Positions 1 through 12,905 of a stretch of DNA of 64,000 nucleotides are shown here, one piece after another (within the stretch, counting starts at the first letter, position 1; each line of letters starts with the position of its first letter). The notes beneath the pieces were generated by a model. It worked only from the letters and a program-made list of their open reading frames with translations, had not been told where the DNA came from and did no database searches. Origin of the DNA: Mytilus edulis (lineage: Eukaryota; Mollusca; Bivalvia; Mytilida; Mytilidae); NCBI RefSeq assembly GCF_963676685.1, contig NC_092354.1:68088241-68152240 (forward strand), in the 5' to 3' direction. Made by a program: the position numbers and the translations under genes.

Positions 1-139
1 GGATTTAAATTACATGCATGGCTATTGGTCCTTTAGTTTGCAGGTGGAGTAATTTCATACAATACATTTATAATACTTGTAAGTAACAAAATGCAATCTT
101 CTATTATATGTGTTTAATTCTTCGTTACAATTAATCCTT

Positions 140-600
140 ATAATAATTTTGATCCGATACAAGTATATTTTAACCTTGTACTACTTTATTTGGCATTTTT
201 TTATTCGAGGGTCACTGATGAGTCTTTTGTCTGGCGTAAATTAAAATTTAATTCCTGGTATCTATGATGAGATTATTTACACCCAGCCCAGTAGTCAGCA
301 TTTCAGTGTTTACTTGAGTTATCATTGATACATGCATGTTTATAATTATAAATTTACTGTTAACAAAACTTTTTAATTAATTTATGAAATTGTAAGGCTT
401 TTCTTCTTCAGGAATAGATTACATAAGCTGTATTTGGCAAAACCTTTAGGAATTGTTGGTCCTAAATGCTCTTAAACCTTGTACTTTATTTGGCCTTTTT
501 AACATTTTTTTATTCGAGCGTCACTGATGAATCTTTTGTAGACGAAATGCTCGTCTGACGTAAACTAAAATTTATTTAATGAACCAAATAGCACTCCATA
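140..600 (+). repeat. Retrozyme R1: tandem partial hammerhead retroposon
   Basis: Two partial monomers of a short retroposon lie head to tail; the hammerhead positions are about 300 bases apart. The first hammerhead (209-236) keeps CTGATGA and the start of stem II but has lost the second half of stem II, the GAAA box and stem III. The second is nearly complete and is listed separately. The body between them (CCCAGCCCAGTAGTCAGCA, about 286-304) recurs at 52790-52820, and the part at 415-470 recurs in inverted orientation at 8600-8650 and 41120-41170. Bivalve retrozymes are known small non-autonomous retroposons with type I hammerheads. Confidence 0.8.
518..561 (+). ncRNA. Hammerhead ribozyme, type I, in retrozyme R1
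   Basis: The conserved core CTGATGA (524-530) is followed by a stem II hairpin with loop TTTGT, then GAAA (544-547) and a cleavage triplet GTC (553-555). The flanks GCGTCA (518-523) and TGACGT (556-561) can pair as stem I. One stem II pair is an A/C mismatch and stem III is minimal, so activity may be reduced. The fold was worked out by eye. Confidence 0.75.
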
Positions 601-1315
601 CATTGTAGATGTTAGACAGAAATTTTCAGTTGATATAAAAATAGATTTAATTGCTGCTAGTCTATAGCAGAATGCACATATAACATTAGCATTGTTACAC
701 AAGTATCACTTCGGATTACTTTTATTTGGAGAATAGATAATTACTGTTTCAGGTAAGACATGATAATTGAGTATCGGTCAACAGAAGCTGGCCATAGTTT
801 CATATCCAAGGGTCACCATCGATGAAAAACATGAATAATGATCTCATTGGAAAATAGCGAAAGGAAACTAATACGCATACTACACCAAGACCGAATTAAA
901 AAGACTTAATTCGATAGGTATATATATATATTTTTATCAACGGCTTTTATATTCGATCAAAGGTACTATACTATAGCATGTGTATATAAACTAGTACAGA
1001 TGTATTACGTTCTTACAGACATAAACTAGTCAGAAATATTGATATTTTACTTTGTTCATTTAATCATCATGGTTCAGTGTGTATGTTACACTCGATGTTA
1101 CATAATAATACAGTAGAATATCTTGTTTGTCGACGTGTAGCTACATGTACGAGATACGTGGAAAAAAATCTGATTTATTTTGTTCAATCATTTATGAAAG
1201 GGAAAAGTGAAATAGCAATTCGCTTTTAGCAGCCACTATTTTTCAGTTCTGTCAAAAATAATCTAAACAATATCTATGATGAATATCATAATATTATGGA
1301 TTTTCATAAAGGAGT
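562..1315. other. AT-rich intergenic DNA
   Basis: No coding or structural feature recognised. It contains a short TA-rich tract near 920-935. Confidence 0.6.
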
Positions 1316-1617
1316 CGAAAGAGGGACGAAAGATACCAAAGGGACTGTCAAACTCATAAATCTAAAACAAACTGACAACGCCATGGCTAAAAATGAAAAA
1401 GACAAACAGAAAAACAATAGTACACATGACACAACATAGAAAACTAAAGAATAAACAACACGAACCCCACCAAAAACTAGGGGTGATCGCAGGTGCTCCG
1501 GAAGGGTAAGCAAATCCTGCTCCACATGTGGCACCCGTCGTGTTGCTTATGTGATTACAAATCCGGTAAATAGTCTAATTCGGTAGGTCACATTCATGAA
1601 AGGGAAGGGGATTGTAG
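1316..1617 (-). mobile_element. 3' tail of Penelope-like element, copy 1
   Basis: Read on the minus strand this is the tail that follows the reverse transcriptase of copy 1. Nearly the same sequence occurs at 47183-47507 and, more diverged, at 36460-36730, each time next to the same reverse transcriptase, so it belongs to the element. A hydrophobic open frame is conserved in the three tails (about 65-76 codons), but a neighbouring frame is also largely open. I therefore treat it as 3' untranslated sequence. Confidence 0.7.
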
Positions 1618-2698
1618 TTACGACGTAAGGAACATATCCGATATCATTTGTGAAACGGTTATTCCATAACGGTCAACCAACTCGTGATGGCGTCCGTAAA
1701 ATTTACGAAGGGATGATTTCAACTTCACCATTTGGAACTCTTGGTTAAATAGCTTCCTTGTGAGCAGCAACCCTCTATCAAGAAAATCATGATAGGAAAT
1801 GCAAGCACGGGAATATCGTATTAATTGGGAGATATATACCCCGTATGCAGGTGCTGCTGGAATGTTGCTACTTCGAAATGGAAAGTTCACAATTGGAAAG
1901 CTGAAATCATCTCTTTTGTCGTAAAGTTTTGTTTTCAACCGACCCTCATTGTCAATTTCTAGATGTAAGTCAAGATATGAAGCCGACTTAACTGTATCTG
2001 TAGTATCCTTTATCTCCAATTCGATGGGATAGATGCATTCCACATAGTCACCAAATTTTGAATTGTTTAGTGAAAGAACGTCATCTATATAGCGGAAAGT
2101 AGAGTTAAAGGATATTGCTAACTTCTTATCTTTCTTCCTAAGAAGTTCCTGCATGAAGTCAGCCTCATAATAATAAAGAAACAAGTCGGCAAGTAGAGGG
2201 GCACAATTTGTTCCCATTGGAATGCCGACAGTCTGTTGAAAAACACGTCCTCCGAACGTTACAAATATGTTGTCAATCAAGAAATCAAGCATCTTGATAA
2301 TATCGGTTTCAGAGAATTTTTTGTTTGAATCAGAGTGATTCTTTACAAAGTATGATTTATCCCTCCCTAAGACAAGATACATGTATCTACGTTGGCCATT
2401 CTTTTTTATGAAGCAAAGTAATACCAACTCTTTCAATTTGTCTTTTAGTTTGGAATGTGGAATACTTGTGTACAGAGTAGAAAAGTCAAATGTTTTAATA
2501 CTGTTACAAGATGAAAGAGAGTTAGATTGGATGTACTCTAAAAGATCTTTGGAATTTTTAAGTATCCACATCTGATTCACGCCACCTCTAGAATAGGCAG
2601 TTTCACAATAACTTTGAAGCCCGTCTTTGATTGCTGATAAAATAGATGTTAATAATTTAGAAAGAGGTTTCGTGGAGCACTTGGAAGACCCAGCAATT
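1618..2698 (-). pseudogene. Penelope-like (Naiad-type) reverse transcriptase, 5'-truncated, copy 1
   Basis: An open frame on the minus strand covers the palm and thumb of a Penelope-like reverse transcriptase. Motif A reads DFSTLYTSIPH, motif B GIPMGTNCAPL and motif C FRYIDDVLSL, so all three catalytic aspartates are present. Homology to the fuller copy at 29981-31198 starts at GSSKCSTKPLSK; the upstream residues of the open frame (2699-2793) do not match and are chance coding. The fingers and the N-terminal endonuclease are therefore missing. The frame stays open to the end of the thumb, which means this copy is young, but without its 5' half it cannot move by itself. The element tail follows directly at 1617-1316. 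Confidence 0.85.
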
Positions 2699-5600
2699 AG
2701 CCAATTAGAATTTAGCCAATTCCATAATATTATGGAGTTCGCTAAGTGCTCCGACTGTATAACTATTTCAATTGCTCCGAAATTGTACCGCATGTTTAAA
2801 GGGAAAATTCACGATTTTTTACTTATGGTTTAAATATGTTCATTATGACATAATATATATATTCACAAAGTTTTATCGCTATATGTGCAGTAATAAAGGA
2901 GAAATTCAATAATTAATGAAAAAATATCAACTACTTCCTGTAGGTCGTGACGTTTTCTCCTGATTTTTGCATGCCGAGATTTAAAATACAATCATTAAAA
3001 GTCTTGGTTTTTAATCATATTTTAACGTAATCGTAAGCGCGCCGATGACTTATGCTTTATCTAATAACCATCCGATAATAAGAAGATAAAACGCACAGAC
3101 GTTCAATTGTACTCATTCGTGAGATAAATTATCTATGTTAAACGTATATATTCGAATAATTTTTGTAGACAACACAAAAAGTTATAAATTTATTTTTAAT
3201 AAATGCATTTTCGGACTGATAAGGTGAACAAATTAAAGTACAATAATCTGTAAAGACAATATGTTGGTGTACTATTATTGACCTTTTACTATCTCTGCTA
3301 TGGCTAGGTTTATACGATGTGTGTATTCACGGTTCTGTGGCAATACTCGTAGATGGCTTGTTGAAAGGTAAATTGTTATTTGCACTTCGGTATTTAACCA
3401 CGCCTCTAGGGCACACCTTGCCAGGTGTGACTGTCTATTCGGATCAGTGGTAGCATTTAATACACACATTAAAAATACATATTCAAGTTGGTGACAAATA
3501 AAAATTGGTCGCCGTGGAATTATTTAATTATATTTGGTGCTATTATTTATTTGAATTCAAATAAGTTAATTTACTAAGAAATACACAATTTTCGGTTAAA
3601 GACGGGGAAACTTAATTCATATGTCAGAATGAAATGATATACAAGTCTTGTCCTTGATTTATGTCTCATAAAAAAGAGGGACTTAGAAATTAGAAATAGC
3701 TTTACTAAATCATTTTTATTTGTCTTTATTAGGCGAAAAAATGTACGAGAACACTTACATTTAGACTTTTGAAAGCCATGTATTAATTAATATATGAAAC
3801 TATCTGAAGATAACTCTACCGAAGCGGAATATAATATGTACGAATAAAGAAAAAAATATTTTTGTAATGGAATCGAAAAATTACGAATAGATATTCTTTT
3901 CAAGTGTGATAAACGTTAACCAAATTTATTCATAATGGGGAACGTCCTTATTAAAACCTGAGACAACTATAATAATCGTCGTCTCCCAACGTATATATAT
4001 ACTTAAATAACTATTTGATCAACGATGTTTAAAATTAAAAGACAACGAATTTAATGTTATCTTTCCCTATTTTTGAATGTTATTATAAGTCTGTTCAACT
4101 TGCAAGAATACCCCTAAAGCGGACAAATATCCGACAAGCAGTTTATTCTTTAAATTGCTGTCATTGAATATCAAGAAAGAAAATAAATCCCGAAATTGAT
4201 ACTCAATAGTTTTCCTAGAAAATATTCACATTCCTTGGGGATTATTAGTGTACGTCCAGTTGCATATATTTTACATGAATGTTGGAACAATTGTGATGAT
4301 GACGAATTTCGTCCTTTATTCGAGAACAATTTAATTGATATATAAATCTGTGAGTTTACTATGTTCTTAACTTCGATGAACCAAAGCAAGTTATAAATTG
4401 ACCTGTATTTAAATCAAATTGTTTCTTTTTTTTCTTCTTCTTCTTTTGGTATACAATAGTCTATCGAATTCGTTGATTACATACTGTTGGCATACATGGA
4501 CTAGTCTATTTACAAAACTTTTACCACAATTTACACAAAATGTATGTTTCTTTCTTATGATCAATGTATACATGTATACATATCTTAAATTGCGCTACTG
4601 ACTATAGTTCCGTAACTTTCTACCAGGCGTATGTATACACGAATCGTCGACAAGTGCGCACATTTTTTTAGATCAATAATTCTGGTATGTTCCAATCTGT
4701 CCTAAACTATTGACAACGAGTATATATTACATTTTCCCAAATTAAACCTTGGAAAAATATGTAAATAGATTTGTATTTCTTCAATTATTTTTTTTTGTAT
4801 TATTTTTTTTTTATAAATAATATTCTTTACACCAGAAATGTTATTTATAAACAAGCGTATGAGTTCAGTAATGACTAGTATATTATATCACTTTCGGACA
4901 CGCAAGACAAAAATGTATTTTATACATGCACCTGATAGTTCAAAATGGAAATTTAAGTAACGGTCGTGTACACTGATCAATACCTACAGAAGTGAAACGA
5001 TGCATGAACTTGCAAGCCCGCCGGACAGGAAATCGATTGAATACCTGGACGTGTCACCTCACACCCCTTCCAATACCTTTGGGAGTAATACCTTTAGCCA
5101 TGCTGGTGATCAGATAAGGGAAGATCCGAATTTATTTAAATAAAGTTTATTACTTGAAAGAATTATGAACGAATTAGATTTTCGAAAACAATTTCCACGG
5201 AACACTTATTTATCATTTTATGATTTGAACTTTGACTTTTTAACTAATTACAATATTTTCAGTTTAAAAATAACAGACTATATGGTTATTTAAAAATATA
5301 AGACCATTTTCCGTATCAAGTTAGTCAGTCAGATAAAACAACCGTACGATTGACAAGATATCGACACGCAATTACGACTACATCGTTTACTGTAGTTTTG
5401 TTCCTTTGTGGTTTATTGACATATCGGGATTTTTCATCGGAGAAGGTGACAAGATGGCGGAGAGTAGAGAACTGATACTCAAAATTTAAAATCGATGGTG
5501 ATCTCTTATTTAGCGGAATAAAACTTTAATATCAATAAATTTGAGCATTTTTATACAGAATGGACATAATATCAATTTTTGATTTTTTTGCGAAGTTTCC

Positions 5601-6067
5601 CTTTAATACCACAAGTAGAAGGTTTGGGGTTATTGTGCCAACAGTATATAGCAATTAAGGGCTAAAAAAGGGCCCAAAACAAGCATGTTTGTAGCTTTTT
5701 GACCATAACTTCTGTGTAAGTGTATGGGTCTCTCTGACATTGAACCACAAAGTTCAACATCACAAAGGGACTGCTGGGATTAAGTATGGAGGTTATTGCT
5801 CGGAGAGGGATTCTCAAGTTTAGGGGGGTTTTCAATTTTTTTAAGGGTTCAATTTTTATTTTTCAAAAATTTTCAAGAAGAAATCTTTAATTGCACAATA
5901 TTACGCAATAGATTTATAAGAATTTGACATTTGTTTGTTGTCAGAAACTTATACCAAATTCAGACAGTATCAAGCATGAATATTGAGTCCAAATTTGCCC
6001 CCACTGTTCAGAATTCAACCTCGTATCAGGATGCGCTCAGCGAAGCATTTTATTTCATCTTGTATAA
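2699..6067. other. AT-rich intergenic DNA without a recognised gene
   Basis: About 3.4 kb with no exon I can support. A 64-codon open stretch on the minus strand (3275-3469) resembles no family I know and has no clear splice context. The section near 5560-6060 has the long T runs and phrase structure of a dispersed repeat, but no second copy lies in the window. Confidence 0.5.
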
Positions 6068-6275
6068 AAATGAAGATGTGGTATGACGAGACAACTGTCC
6101 ACAAGAGACCAAAACGACACAAAAATTAACAACTAAAGGTCACCGTACGGCCTTCAACAATGAGCAAAACCCATACCGCATAGTCAGCTATAATAGCCCC
6201 AAAAATGACAATGACAATGAAAAACAATTCAAATGAGGAAACTAACGACCTTATTTATATAAAAAAATGAATTGT
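6068..6275 (+). repeat. Dispersed repeat family A, partial copy
   Basis: Starts with the hallmark GAAGATGTGGTATGA and continues through ACCGTACGGCCTTCAACAAT and CATACCGCATAGTCAGCTAT. The same order of phrases recurs at 11398-11905 (minus), 16145-16385, 35755-36345, 41515-42070, 44720-44990, 45720-45840, 52405-54930 (interrupted), 62085-62240 and 62965-63080. The full length is about 0.6 kb. I recognise it as a high-copy mussel repeat but cannot place it in a transposon class; no reverse transcriptase or transposase frame is visible in it. Confidence 0.8.
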
Positions 6276-6309
6276 GTCTGGTTGTTTTGTTCACACATCG
6301 TTGTCGACA

Positions 6310-6545
6310 TAATAAAATTTGATGCGACTTTCATACATGTGAGAGGTTTAGCTAGCTATAAAACCAGGTTTTAATCCACCATTTTCTACGTAAGAAAATG
6401 TCAGTACCAAGTCAGTAATATGACAGTTGTTGAACATTAATTTGATTTTGCCATATTTGCGACTGTACATCAAGCAAACAACCAACAACAGTGTAAGTAA
6501 TTGTACGATACATATGCAACAGACTTTGAACAAATCAATGTGTTT
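6310..6545 (+). repeat. Dispersed repeat family B
   Basis: Carries GTTTAGCTAGCTATAAAACC and CCACCATTTTCTACGTAAG. The same phrases occur at 51840-52090 (+), 59930-60152 (-) and, in part, 56390-56485 (-). No coding capacity. It directly follows a family A copy. Confidence 0.75.
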
Positions 6546-6784
6546 ATGACAACTTAATCAATAGTTGAAGGTCTGAGAAAACCTGCACGTCTAGTACAAA
6601 CTGGCAAGATAAAACCAAATGTTTAATATTTATAAATTAAATTCAAATGCCTTCATCTAGTAAAAAATTGCAAGACAAAACCACAGGTATAATATTTTAA
6701 ATACCTACATCTTATTTTTTACCAATAGTAATCATATCGATGAAAAAGAAAGAGCTCTCGAAAGTGAAGATTGTGATATTTTTT

Positions 6785-7340
6785 TATGTCCCTACCATAA
6801 AGAAGGGGCACTAAGTTTTATCCTTGTCCATCTGTACGTCCGTACATGTTATGAAATTTAAACACAATGCTTATTAATTCAAAACATAGATCAAGTAAGA
6901 ACTTGGACAGTGTCATTAATCTACAGTTGTGCCCTTTAAAAATGGTAAAAGGTTGCTTAATGTTTTTGTTTTCTTTCTATACCTTTAATTTGGCCCATTT
7001 AAATGTTTTGAAACGTCAATGCAATGCTTGCGCTTATTAACACAATACATAGATTATCTTAGAATAATTATGGCCTCACTTGTCCTGTTCTAAAGTTACA
7101 CCCCTTTACAAAAGGGAAAAATGCAGAATTGTTCGTTTTAGTTATCTGAGTTTTTCTCAAGCAAAATGCTATGAGTTTAATGCATAATAATTATTACCAC
7201 ACAACACAGGTAAAGCACATATTTGGATAGTGTTCCTTTAACGTTCTTGAGTTATGTATTTTTATAAACTTATATCAAAGCGGCAGCATCATCTGTGTCC
7301 CATGGACACATTCCCCATTTATCTTAATATGTTGTGCCTG
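6785..7340 (+). repeat. Dispersed repeat family C: three imperfect tandem units
   Basis: Begins with a purine-rich head and CCGTACATGTTATGAAA, then three diverged units of roughly 150 bases built on the phrase ATGCTTATTA...ACAAAACACAG...GTTATGCCCCTTTA. A better-kept copy is at 12290-12905. Confidence 0.7.
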
Positions 7341-8457
7341 TTTACCCATTATGGAATGTCGTTACCTTTGTTCAGGAAAATATTTGAGCTTAAAGATTTA
7401 AAGAGGTTGACAGGTTTTTATCTAAGATAATTAAAATGTATTGAAAATGTGAAATTTTGATTTTGATGAGATAAACAATTGGAACGTTTGGGGATGCGAA
7501 AGTAGACATGTCTGGGCGACTTCTGGTTTAAATGACATCTTTAAACGGAATAAGACATCTTACAACCTGTAGTTAATAATAAAGGATAACTTCACTTACT
7601 ACTTTACCCCTATATACATTGTTAGAGGCGTCGTCACTTCCATTCCAATGTTGATAAAAAATTATGCTGTATTGCAAAATATGCATTCTTTGTGAAATAA
7701 AGATTCAACACACAACTCACAATTGCACATGCCCTGCTGTAAGGTAAGATGATCACAACTGTCAGCACAATGTTGAAGTAGCATCAATTCAATGTTAGAA
7801 GTTAATAGGAGATTAAAGCATTTTATTTACACTTAAACCAAATATGTTTTGTCCAGAAGCCACATAAAGAAAAGCACAAATTTACCAAGCAATGCTACTG
7901 TCAATATAATGCTAAGTGGTTTATTTTATAAACATAGACAAAATGTGCTGTCTACTGAGAAGTCCTGGGTTTAAATAATCATTCACTTATACAATGTAAT
8001 ACATATTGGAAATGTTATCAAGTATTGTTTTGATAATCCCTTTGTCTGTCAGTTCTGTTCATATATATAAGAATTTTTATCAGTTTATATACCAGTATAT
8101 AAGATTTTTGAGCATCTGTATTGGTATCTGACATAATGCGTATAGTGTTGTTACCTAAAACGATGATATATCTTCAAAGAAACAATTTACTAATGATACC
8201 GGGAAGATCCTTAACTTATTAACAAACCCAAGTAAGAATAGACACTTCAAAGGAACAAAAATGTAACATGATTGTAGGTCCTCGGATACCACCTCGCGTA
8301 TTTAAACCACATCATGCAGAAATGCACCTGTGTGTGATCCTCTTCTTTATTTAGTTATTGCTGCAAAATTCAAAATCGTTGAACGGTTATATCAACATAA
8401 AACCCTATGGGGGAACACCAAAGATTCCTCATGTCGGAAAACACTATCAAATAGTTA
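7341..8457. other. AT-rich DNA, nothing recognised
   Basis: No exon, RNA gene or repeat match seen within the window. Confidence 0.5.
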
Positions 8458-8665
8458 TCAAAGGTACCAGGATTATAATTTATTACGCCAGACGCGCGTT
8501 TCGTCTACATAAGACTCATCTGTGACGCTCATATCAAAATAGTTGTTAAGCCAAACAAGTACAAAGTTGAAGAGCATTGAGGACCCAAAGTTGTGCCAAA
8601 TACGGCTAAGGTAATCTATTCCTGGGATAAGAAAATCCTAAGTTTTTGAAAAAATTCAAACATCT
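8458..8665 (-). repeat. Retrozyme R2
   Basis: Minus-strand copy of the hammerhead retroposon. It runs from TACCAGGATTATAAT through the hammerhead to the conserved body TACAAAGTTGAAGAGCATTG and the AT-rich end. The same order is found at 40996-41180. Confidence 0.85.
8485..8528 (-). ncRNA. Hammerhead ribozyme with one core substitution
   Basis: On the minus strand stem I (GCGTCA with TGGCGT), stem II (GTCT...AGAC), GAAA and the GTC cleavage site are all present. The catalytic box reads CAGATGA instead of CTGATGA. That core base is strongly conserved in hammerheads, so this copy is probably inactive. Confidence 0.75.
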
Positions 8666-10416
8666 TAACATACTATCCACACTATCTGGGTTCACACTTG
8701 TTTATTGTTAAATAATATCTATTTGTAAACTAAACTTTTAATCTTATTTTGTGAAGTCTTACTTTTTATATTGTAGAATTGTTTGACATTGGCAAGCAAC
8801 AGGAGGAAGAAAATAAAGGTAGAAAATATAAGAAAGTAGAACATGTCACCACTTGACTATCAAACTACACTCTATTTACAATTCTTGGCCCATATTTGTC
8901 GCAAATGAAAATTTACAGAAATATGTCTAACGTAGCCATGTTGTGTATGCGACTGTCCAAAGTCGGAGGATGTTTTCAGTTGCCTGTCGACGGTTGCTGT
9001 CTATCACATTTCGTTCCATTTATTTGTACATAAATCAGGCCGTTCGGTAAGCTGTAATCTGTTTTACTTTCTGTCATGTGGAGGTCTTGTATGTTTCACT
9101 TTATGTTATGCGTTTTGCTTATTGTTGACACCTTACTGTAAATATCGTTACCTTTTACTGTAACATATATTCCGTCAAAGTGTGTCTGGTGCTCAGATAA
9201 GAAACATCTGCTATTTTGTACAACCGGATCTCCGGATTCTGCCTCATACACAATTAAAGGTTTTTTGACGTCACAAATAACGTTTTAAATGAAGTAGAAA
9301 CAGTTTAAATAAAATCATATATTGTCTAGCCGAGAGAAAGTGAATTTAGTGACCTGTTAAATTACTTACTATCTGAAACATAGAATGTAAATCGGTTTAG
9401 GATATGCTACCTGGATATAAAAAAAACTTGTAAGCTTTAGCTATATAAATATTTGAGGAAAGTGTGTCAACAAAATGATCAGACACAATAATGTTCATGA
9501 AAATATAACGAACTATTTATTTGGTAAAAACGAAAAACGATAAATTAATGGTTCCTTTCGTTTTAATACATAATATTTAAACCCTGAAACGTATTATAAT
9601 ACATATTTTACATGATAGAGACTATTTGTACTTAGTCCTCTAAAATATCTATATATTCAAATAAGTCCTTTAAGTAAAAAAAAAAAAATGAGTAGTTAAT
9701 TAACTTCCCAAAACAATATTCATTTCTATCTCATAATAGTTACTACTAGTAATTAAATACTCCTAAAAAAATTCCTTAAACAAAACTATCGACTTATACA
9801 TCGTTTATGATTTGCTAATACAAATATATGAATCGAATTGGTTCTTTATTTTTTTTTTCAAATTGGTGTACATTTTGATAGTAATATTGCCGAAACAAAT
9901 TTCATAACTTTGACTATGATCGAGTTGTGTACGATACAGATGCATGGGACCCAGAGGTTTCTAACAAATTACTGAAGAAAAACCGACTTCATTATCGTAA
10001 CTGTAATTTCTATGCATTACAAACAGAAATGATGCGGTAAAGTTGTATATCGGTAAATATTTCCTCAGATAGAATTTTCTTATACTTAATATGCCTGATT
10101 TTCAAAAATATAATAAAAAGTAGGGATCACCGTGCTATTTTTCAAGCTACAAGTTGTACAAAATTGCCAACATTTACATAAAGGACAAGGTACGATAAGC
10201 TATTGCAACTGGCACCCTATTTTCGTTGAAATTAGAATGCATCATATCCAAAAACATGGCTATTTCTAAAGAGAATAGTGTCTCATCTAACAAAAAATCA
10301 ATATAGCTTTTCTTTTTCCGTGTGAAAAAATGATTAAATACCTCTCTCTTTCTCATGAAAAACGTAAATTTTATGAAAATCCGAAGTTTTTCCGTCCGTT
10401 TGAGCAATTTTTAACT
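8666..10416. other. AT-rich DNA, nothing recognised
   Basis: Contains homopolymer runs (for example A13 near 9680 and T9 near 9850). A minus-strand open frame at 10174-10407 is lysine- and phenylalanine-rich, matches no family I know, and is not called a gene. Confidence 0.45.
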
Positions 10417-10506
10417 ATGAGCGGACGCGAGTACCACGAATATATTTCAATGTGTTGGAAATAATTCACTGTTTTAAATATATTCGTGATACTCGCGTCC
10501 CCTCAT
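10417..10506. mobile_element. Hairpin MITE
   Basis: An inverted repeat of about 30 bases: ATGAGCGGACGCGAGTACCA... on the left pairs with ...TGATACTCGCGTCCCCTCAT on the right, separated by about 30 bases. There are few mismatches. A solo hairpin of this size is best explained as a miniature transposon. Confidence 0.6.
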
Positions 10507-11397
10507 GTTCAAAATTCAAAATTTCTACACTGAAAATTCTTTGATTTTACGGAAACGTCGATAATATGTGAACCAAGGACTGGAACGAACTTGCATTTCC
10601 GAATCTGCTCGAGTATCTTATTTTAACCCAGGTGATCTTGATTGAGTTACAAAACTTCAATGCCAGGAAGAAAAAAAGCTTTTTCGTTCTATATCATGTT
10701 TACGTTGTTTTTAAGTCAGGCAAAGTAAAGGAACATGTGATTTTGCATCATTTTTTTAATGTGACAGTGGCAGTGTTGTCAAAGAACAACCAGCAAACTG
10801 TACATTCAACAACACTACACGAATAAAGACCCTACCAAATTATAACCCTTTTTATCCGTATACATAGTACGTAAATTACAACTGGAAATTTAAATCGATT
10901 TCAAGTGGAAACGAAATTAGAACCGAGATTACCTCCCCTGTCAATGGATTATACATGCATCCGTAATGTATCTTCGGATTTTGAAAGTCGCACTTTGTTG
11001 AGATTATTATATAGTATCATATTTGACTTTGTATTTTTTCAAAGGTTTACAATATTTGCATACACTTAATTAAAGTTTCAAAATTATATCTAAACCTTGC
11101 AGTATTTCTTTTTGATACATGTTATATATTTAAAATATTTATAATACATTTAATGAGTAAAGAAAATAAAGGAGAAGCTGCTATGTGTGCGACTTGTTAA
11201 TCGATAAAAAAATAACATAACTAGTTTTTGTAAAAGAAATAAATTGTCTTTTTGACACATTCCCTATCCAGTCCATTCCAATTTTAGACAATGTATATTA
11301 AACTTGTATTTTTTGTATCTTCTCGAGGGATGTAGAAAAGACATTTCTTTACTCAAGAGAAGCACACCGTGTACCACTTATTTGTATTTTTATTGAT
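10507..11397. other. AT-rich DNA, nothing recognised
   Basis: No supported feature. Confidence 0.45.
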
Positions 11398-11905
11398 CTT
11401 AGCCTTTTTTGAACTGATTTTTATAGTTTGTTCTTATGTTTTACTGTTATACCACTGTCCAAGGTTAGAATGAGGTTTCAGATCCCGTTAACATGTTAAA
11501 CCTGCCACATTCTCTATGTATGTGTCTGTCCCAAGTCAGGAGCATGGAGTCAGTTTCACAAAAAAAACCTTACGAGTAAGATTAATCGTGAGTCATGAAC
11601 AATTCAGTATACTTACGATCATTCTTAGTCGTAATTTTTTTTTTGAAACCGACTCCTGTAATTTAGTGGTTGTCGTTTGCCTATGTGTTACATATTTGTT
11701 TTTGGTTAATTTTTGTCTGCATATATTAGGCCGTTGTTTATCTCGTTTGAATCGTTTGACATTGTTATTTCGGGGCCCTTTATAACTGACGATGCGGTAT
11801 GGGCTTTGCTCATGTTGAAGGCCATACGGTTGTTAATTTCTGTGTCATTTTGGTCTATTGAGTGGAGAGTTGTCCAATTGTCAACCATACCACATCTTCT
11901 TATTT
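11398..11905 (-). repeat. Dispersed repeat family A, interrupted by a MITE
   Basis: Runs on the minus strand from the end phrase (complement of GAACGAACTATAAAAATCAG) to the start phrase (complement of GAAGATGTGGTATG at about 11890-11905). It is broken at 11546-11656 by the MITE listed next; the repeat resumes with GTAATTTAGTGGTTGTCG. Confidence 0.8.
11546..11656. mobile_element. Palindromic MITE inside family A repeat
   Basis: Terminal inverted repeats GGAGTCAGTTTCA and TGAAACCGACTCC are followed inwards by A/T runs and by TTACGAGTAAGATTAATCGT against its near-complement. The 111-base unit is absent from other family A copies at this point, which marks it as an insertion. I could not define a target duplication. 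Confidence 0.65.
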
Positions 11906-12289
11906 ATAATAAATACATTGAACAAAATGTCTAAAACCACAAGACTCCTATAATTTTCCGAATTGTCCAAAGATAGATTAGTTATTATTCTATTTTTACA
12001 TGATATATTCATCTTTTGTCTTCGATTAAAAATAAAACTGTAAAAGAACCAAAAGTTATCGCCCCCTATTTTCTCGGCCCCAGTTGAAAAATATCAATAT
12101 GTAGATCAATTTAACAATCCCAGTGTACAGTGTTCACCAATTTGCTCAATGTTCTAAATAATAATATGAATGGTACTACTTTTTACTGCATAAAATTTAT
12201 TTTACAACTAAAAGTTTTATGTAAATTCTGAAAGTCAGCAGCCAAGTTTACACATCAATAATTTCTACTCTTATAATTCTCAACTATTT
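11906..12289. other. AT-rich DNA, nothing recognised
   Basis: No supported feature. Confidence 0.45.
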
Positions 12290-12905
12290 TTTTGTGCTCC
12301 ACGCATGCATATGTCCTCTCAGTACCGGGGCGAGCATTAAGTTGTTCCCTTGTCCGTCTATAAATACGTACATACATACATTGTAGGTCCGTCCGTCTGT
12401 ACGTTCCAAAATTGGTTTCCGATCTCTAACTTTACTCAACCAAATGTTAAGAAACTTAAACACAATGCTTATCACCATAAAACACAGGTCAAGTTCGATT
12501 TTGCTGGCGTCACTTGATACTAGAGTTATGCTCCTTAAAAAAAGGAAAAAAATGCTGAATTTTTCGTTTCCGTTTTCCAACTTTAGTTTGTCTGTACCAA
12601 ATGATATAAAACTTATACACACTGTTCATTACCACAAAACACAGATAGAGTTTGAATGTTGATGGTGCCACTTTTCCAGTTCAAGAGTTATGCCCCTGTA
12701 CTAAAAGCAAAATTGCTGAATTGTTCGTTTCCGTTCTCTATCTTTAGTTTGCTTCAACCAAATGTTATGAAACTTATAAACAATGCTTATTACCACAAAA
12801 CACAGACCCAGTATGAATTTTGGTAATTTCTTTTTTCTGTTCTAGGGTGATGCTCCTTTACAAATGAAAAAAAAAAAAAAATGCTGATATTTTGTTTCCG
12901 ATCTT
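12290..12905 (+). repeat. Dispersed repeat family C, better-kept copy
   Basis: Three imperfect tandem units with a period of about 150-157 bases start near 12431, 12581 and 12738. Each has the order CTTTAGTTTG, CAACCAAATGTTATGAAACT, ATTACCACAAAACACAG, GAGTTATGCCCCT. Open frames on both strands (12284-12662) come from this repeat and are not genes. Confidence 0.75.

Noticed and set aside
2627..2833. + strand frame starting in the PLE fragment
   Set aside because: Shadow of the reverse transcriptase copy on the minus strand and its 5' junction.
3275..3469. Possible exon on the minus strand
   Set aside because: No recognised family and no convincing acceptor or donor in phase.
11516..11934. 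Three overlapping frames around a repeat
   Set aside because: They read through the family A repeat and its inserted MITE and match no protein family.
12284..12662. Overlapping open frames of 112 and 72 codons on both strands
   Set aside because: They lie in the tandem family C repeat; openness comes from its base composition.
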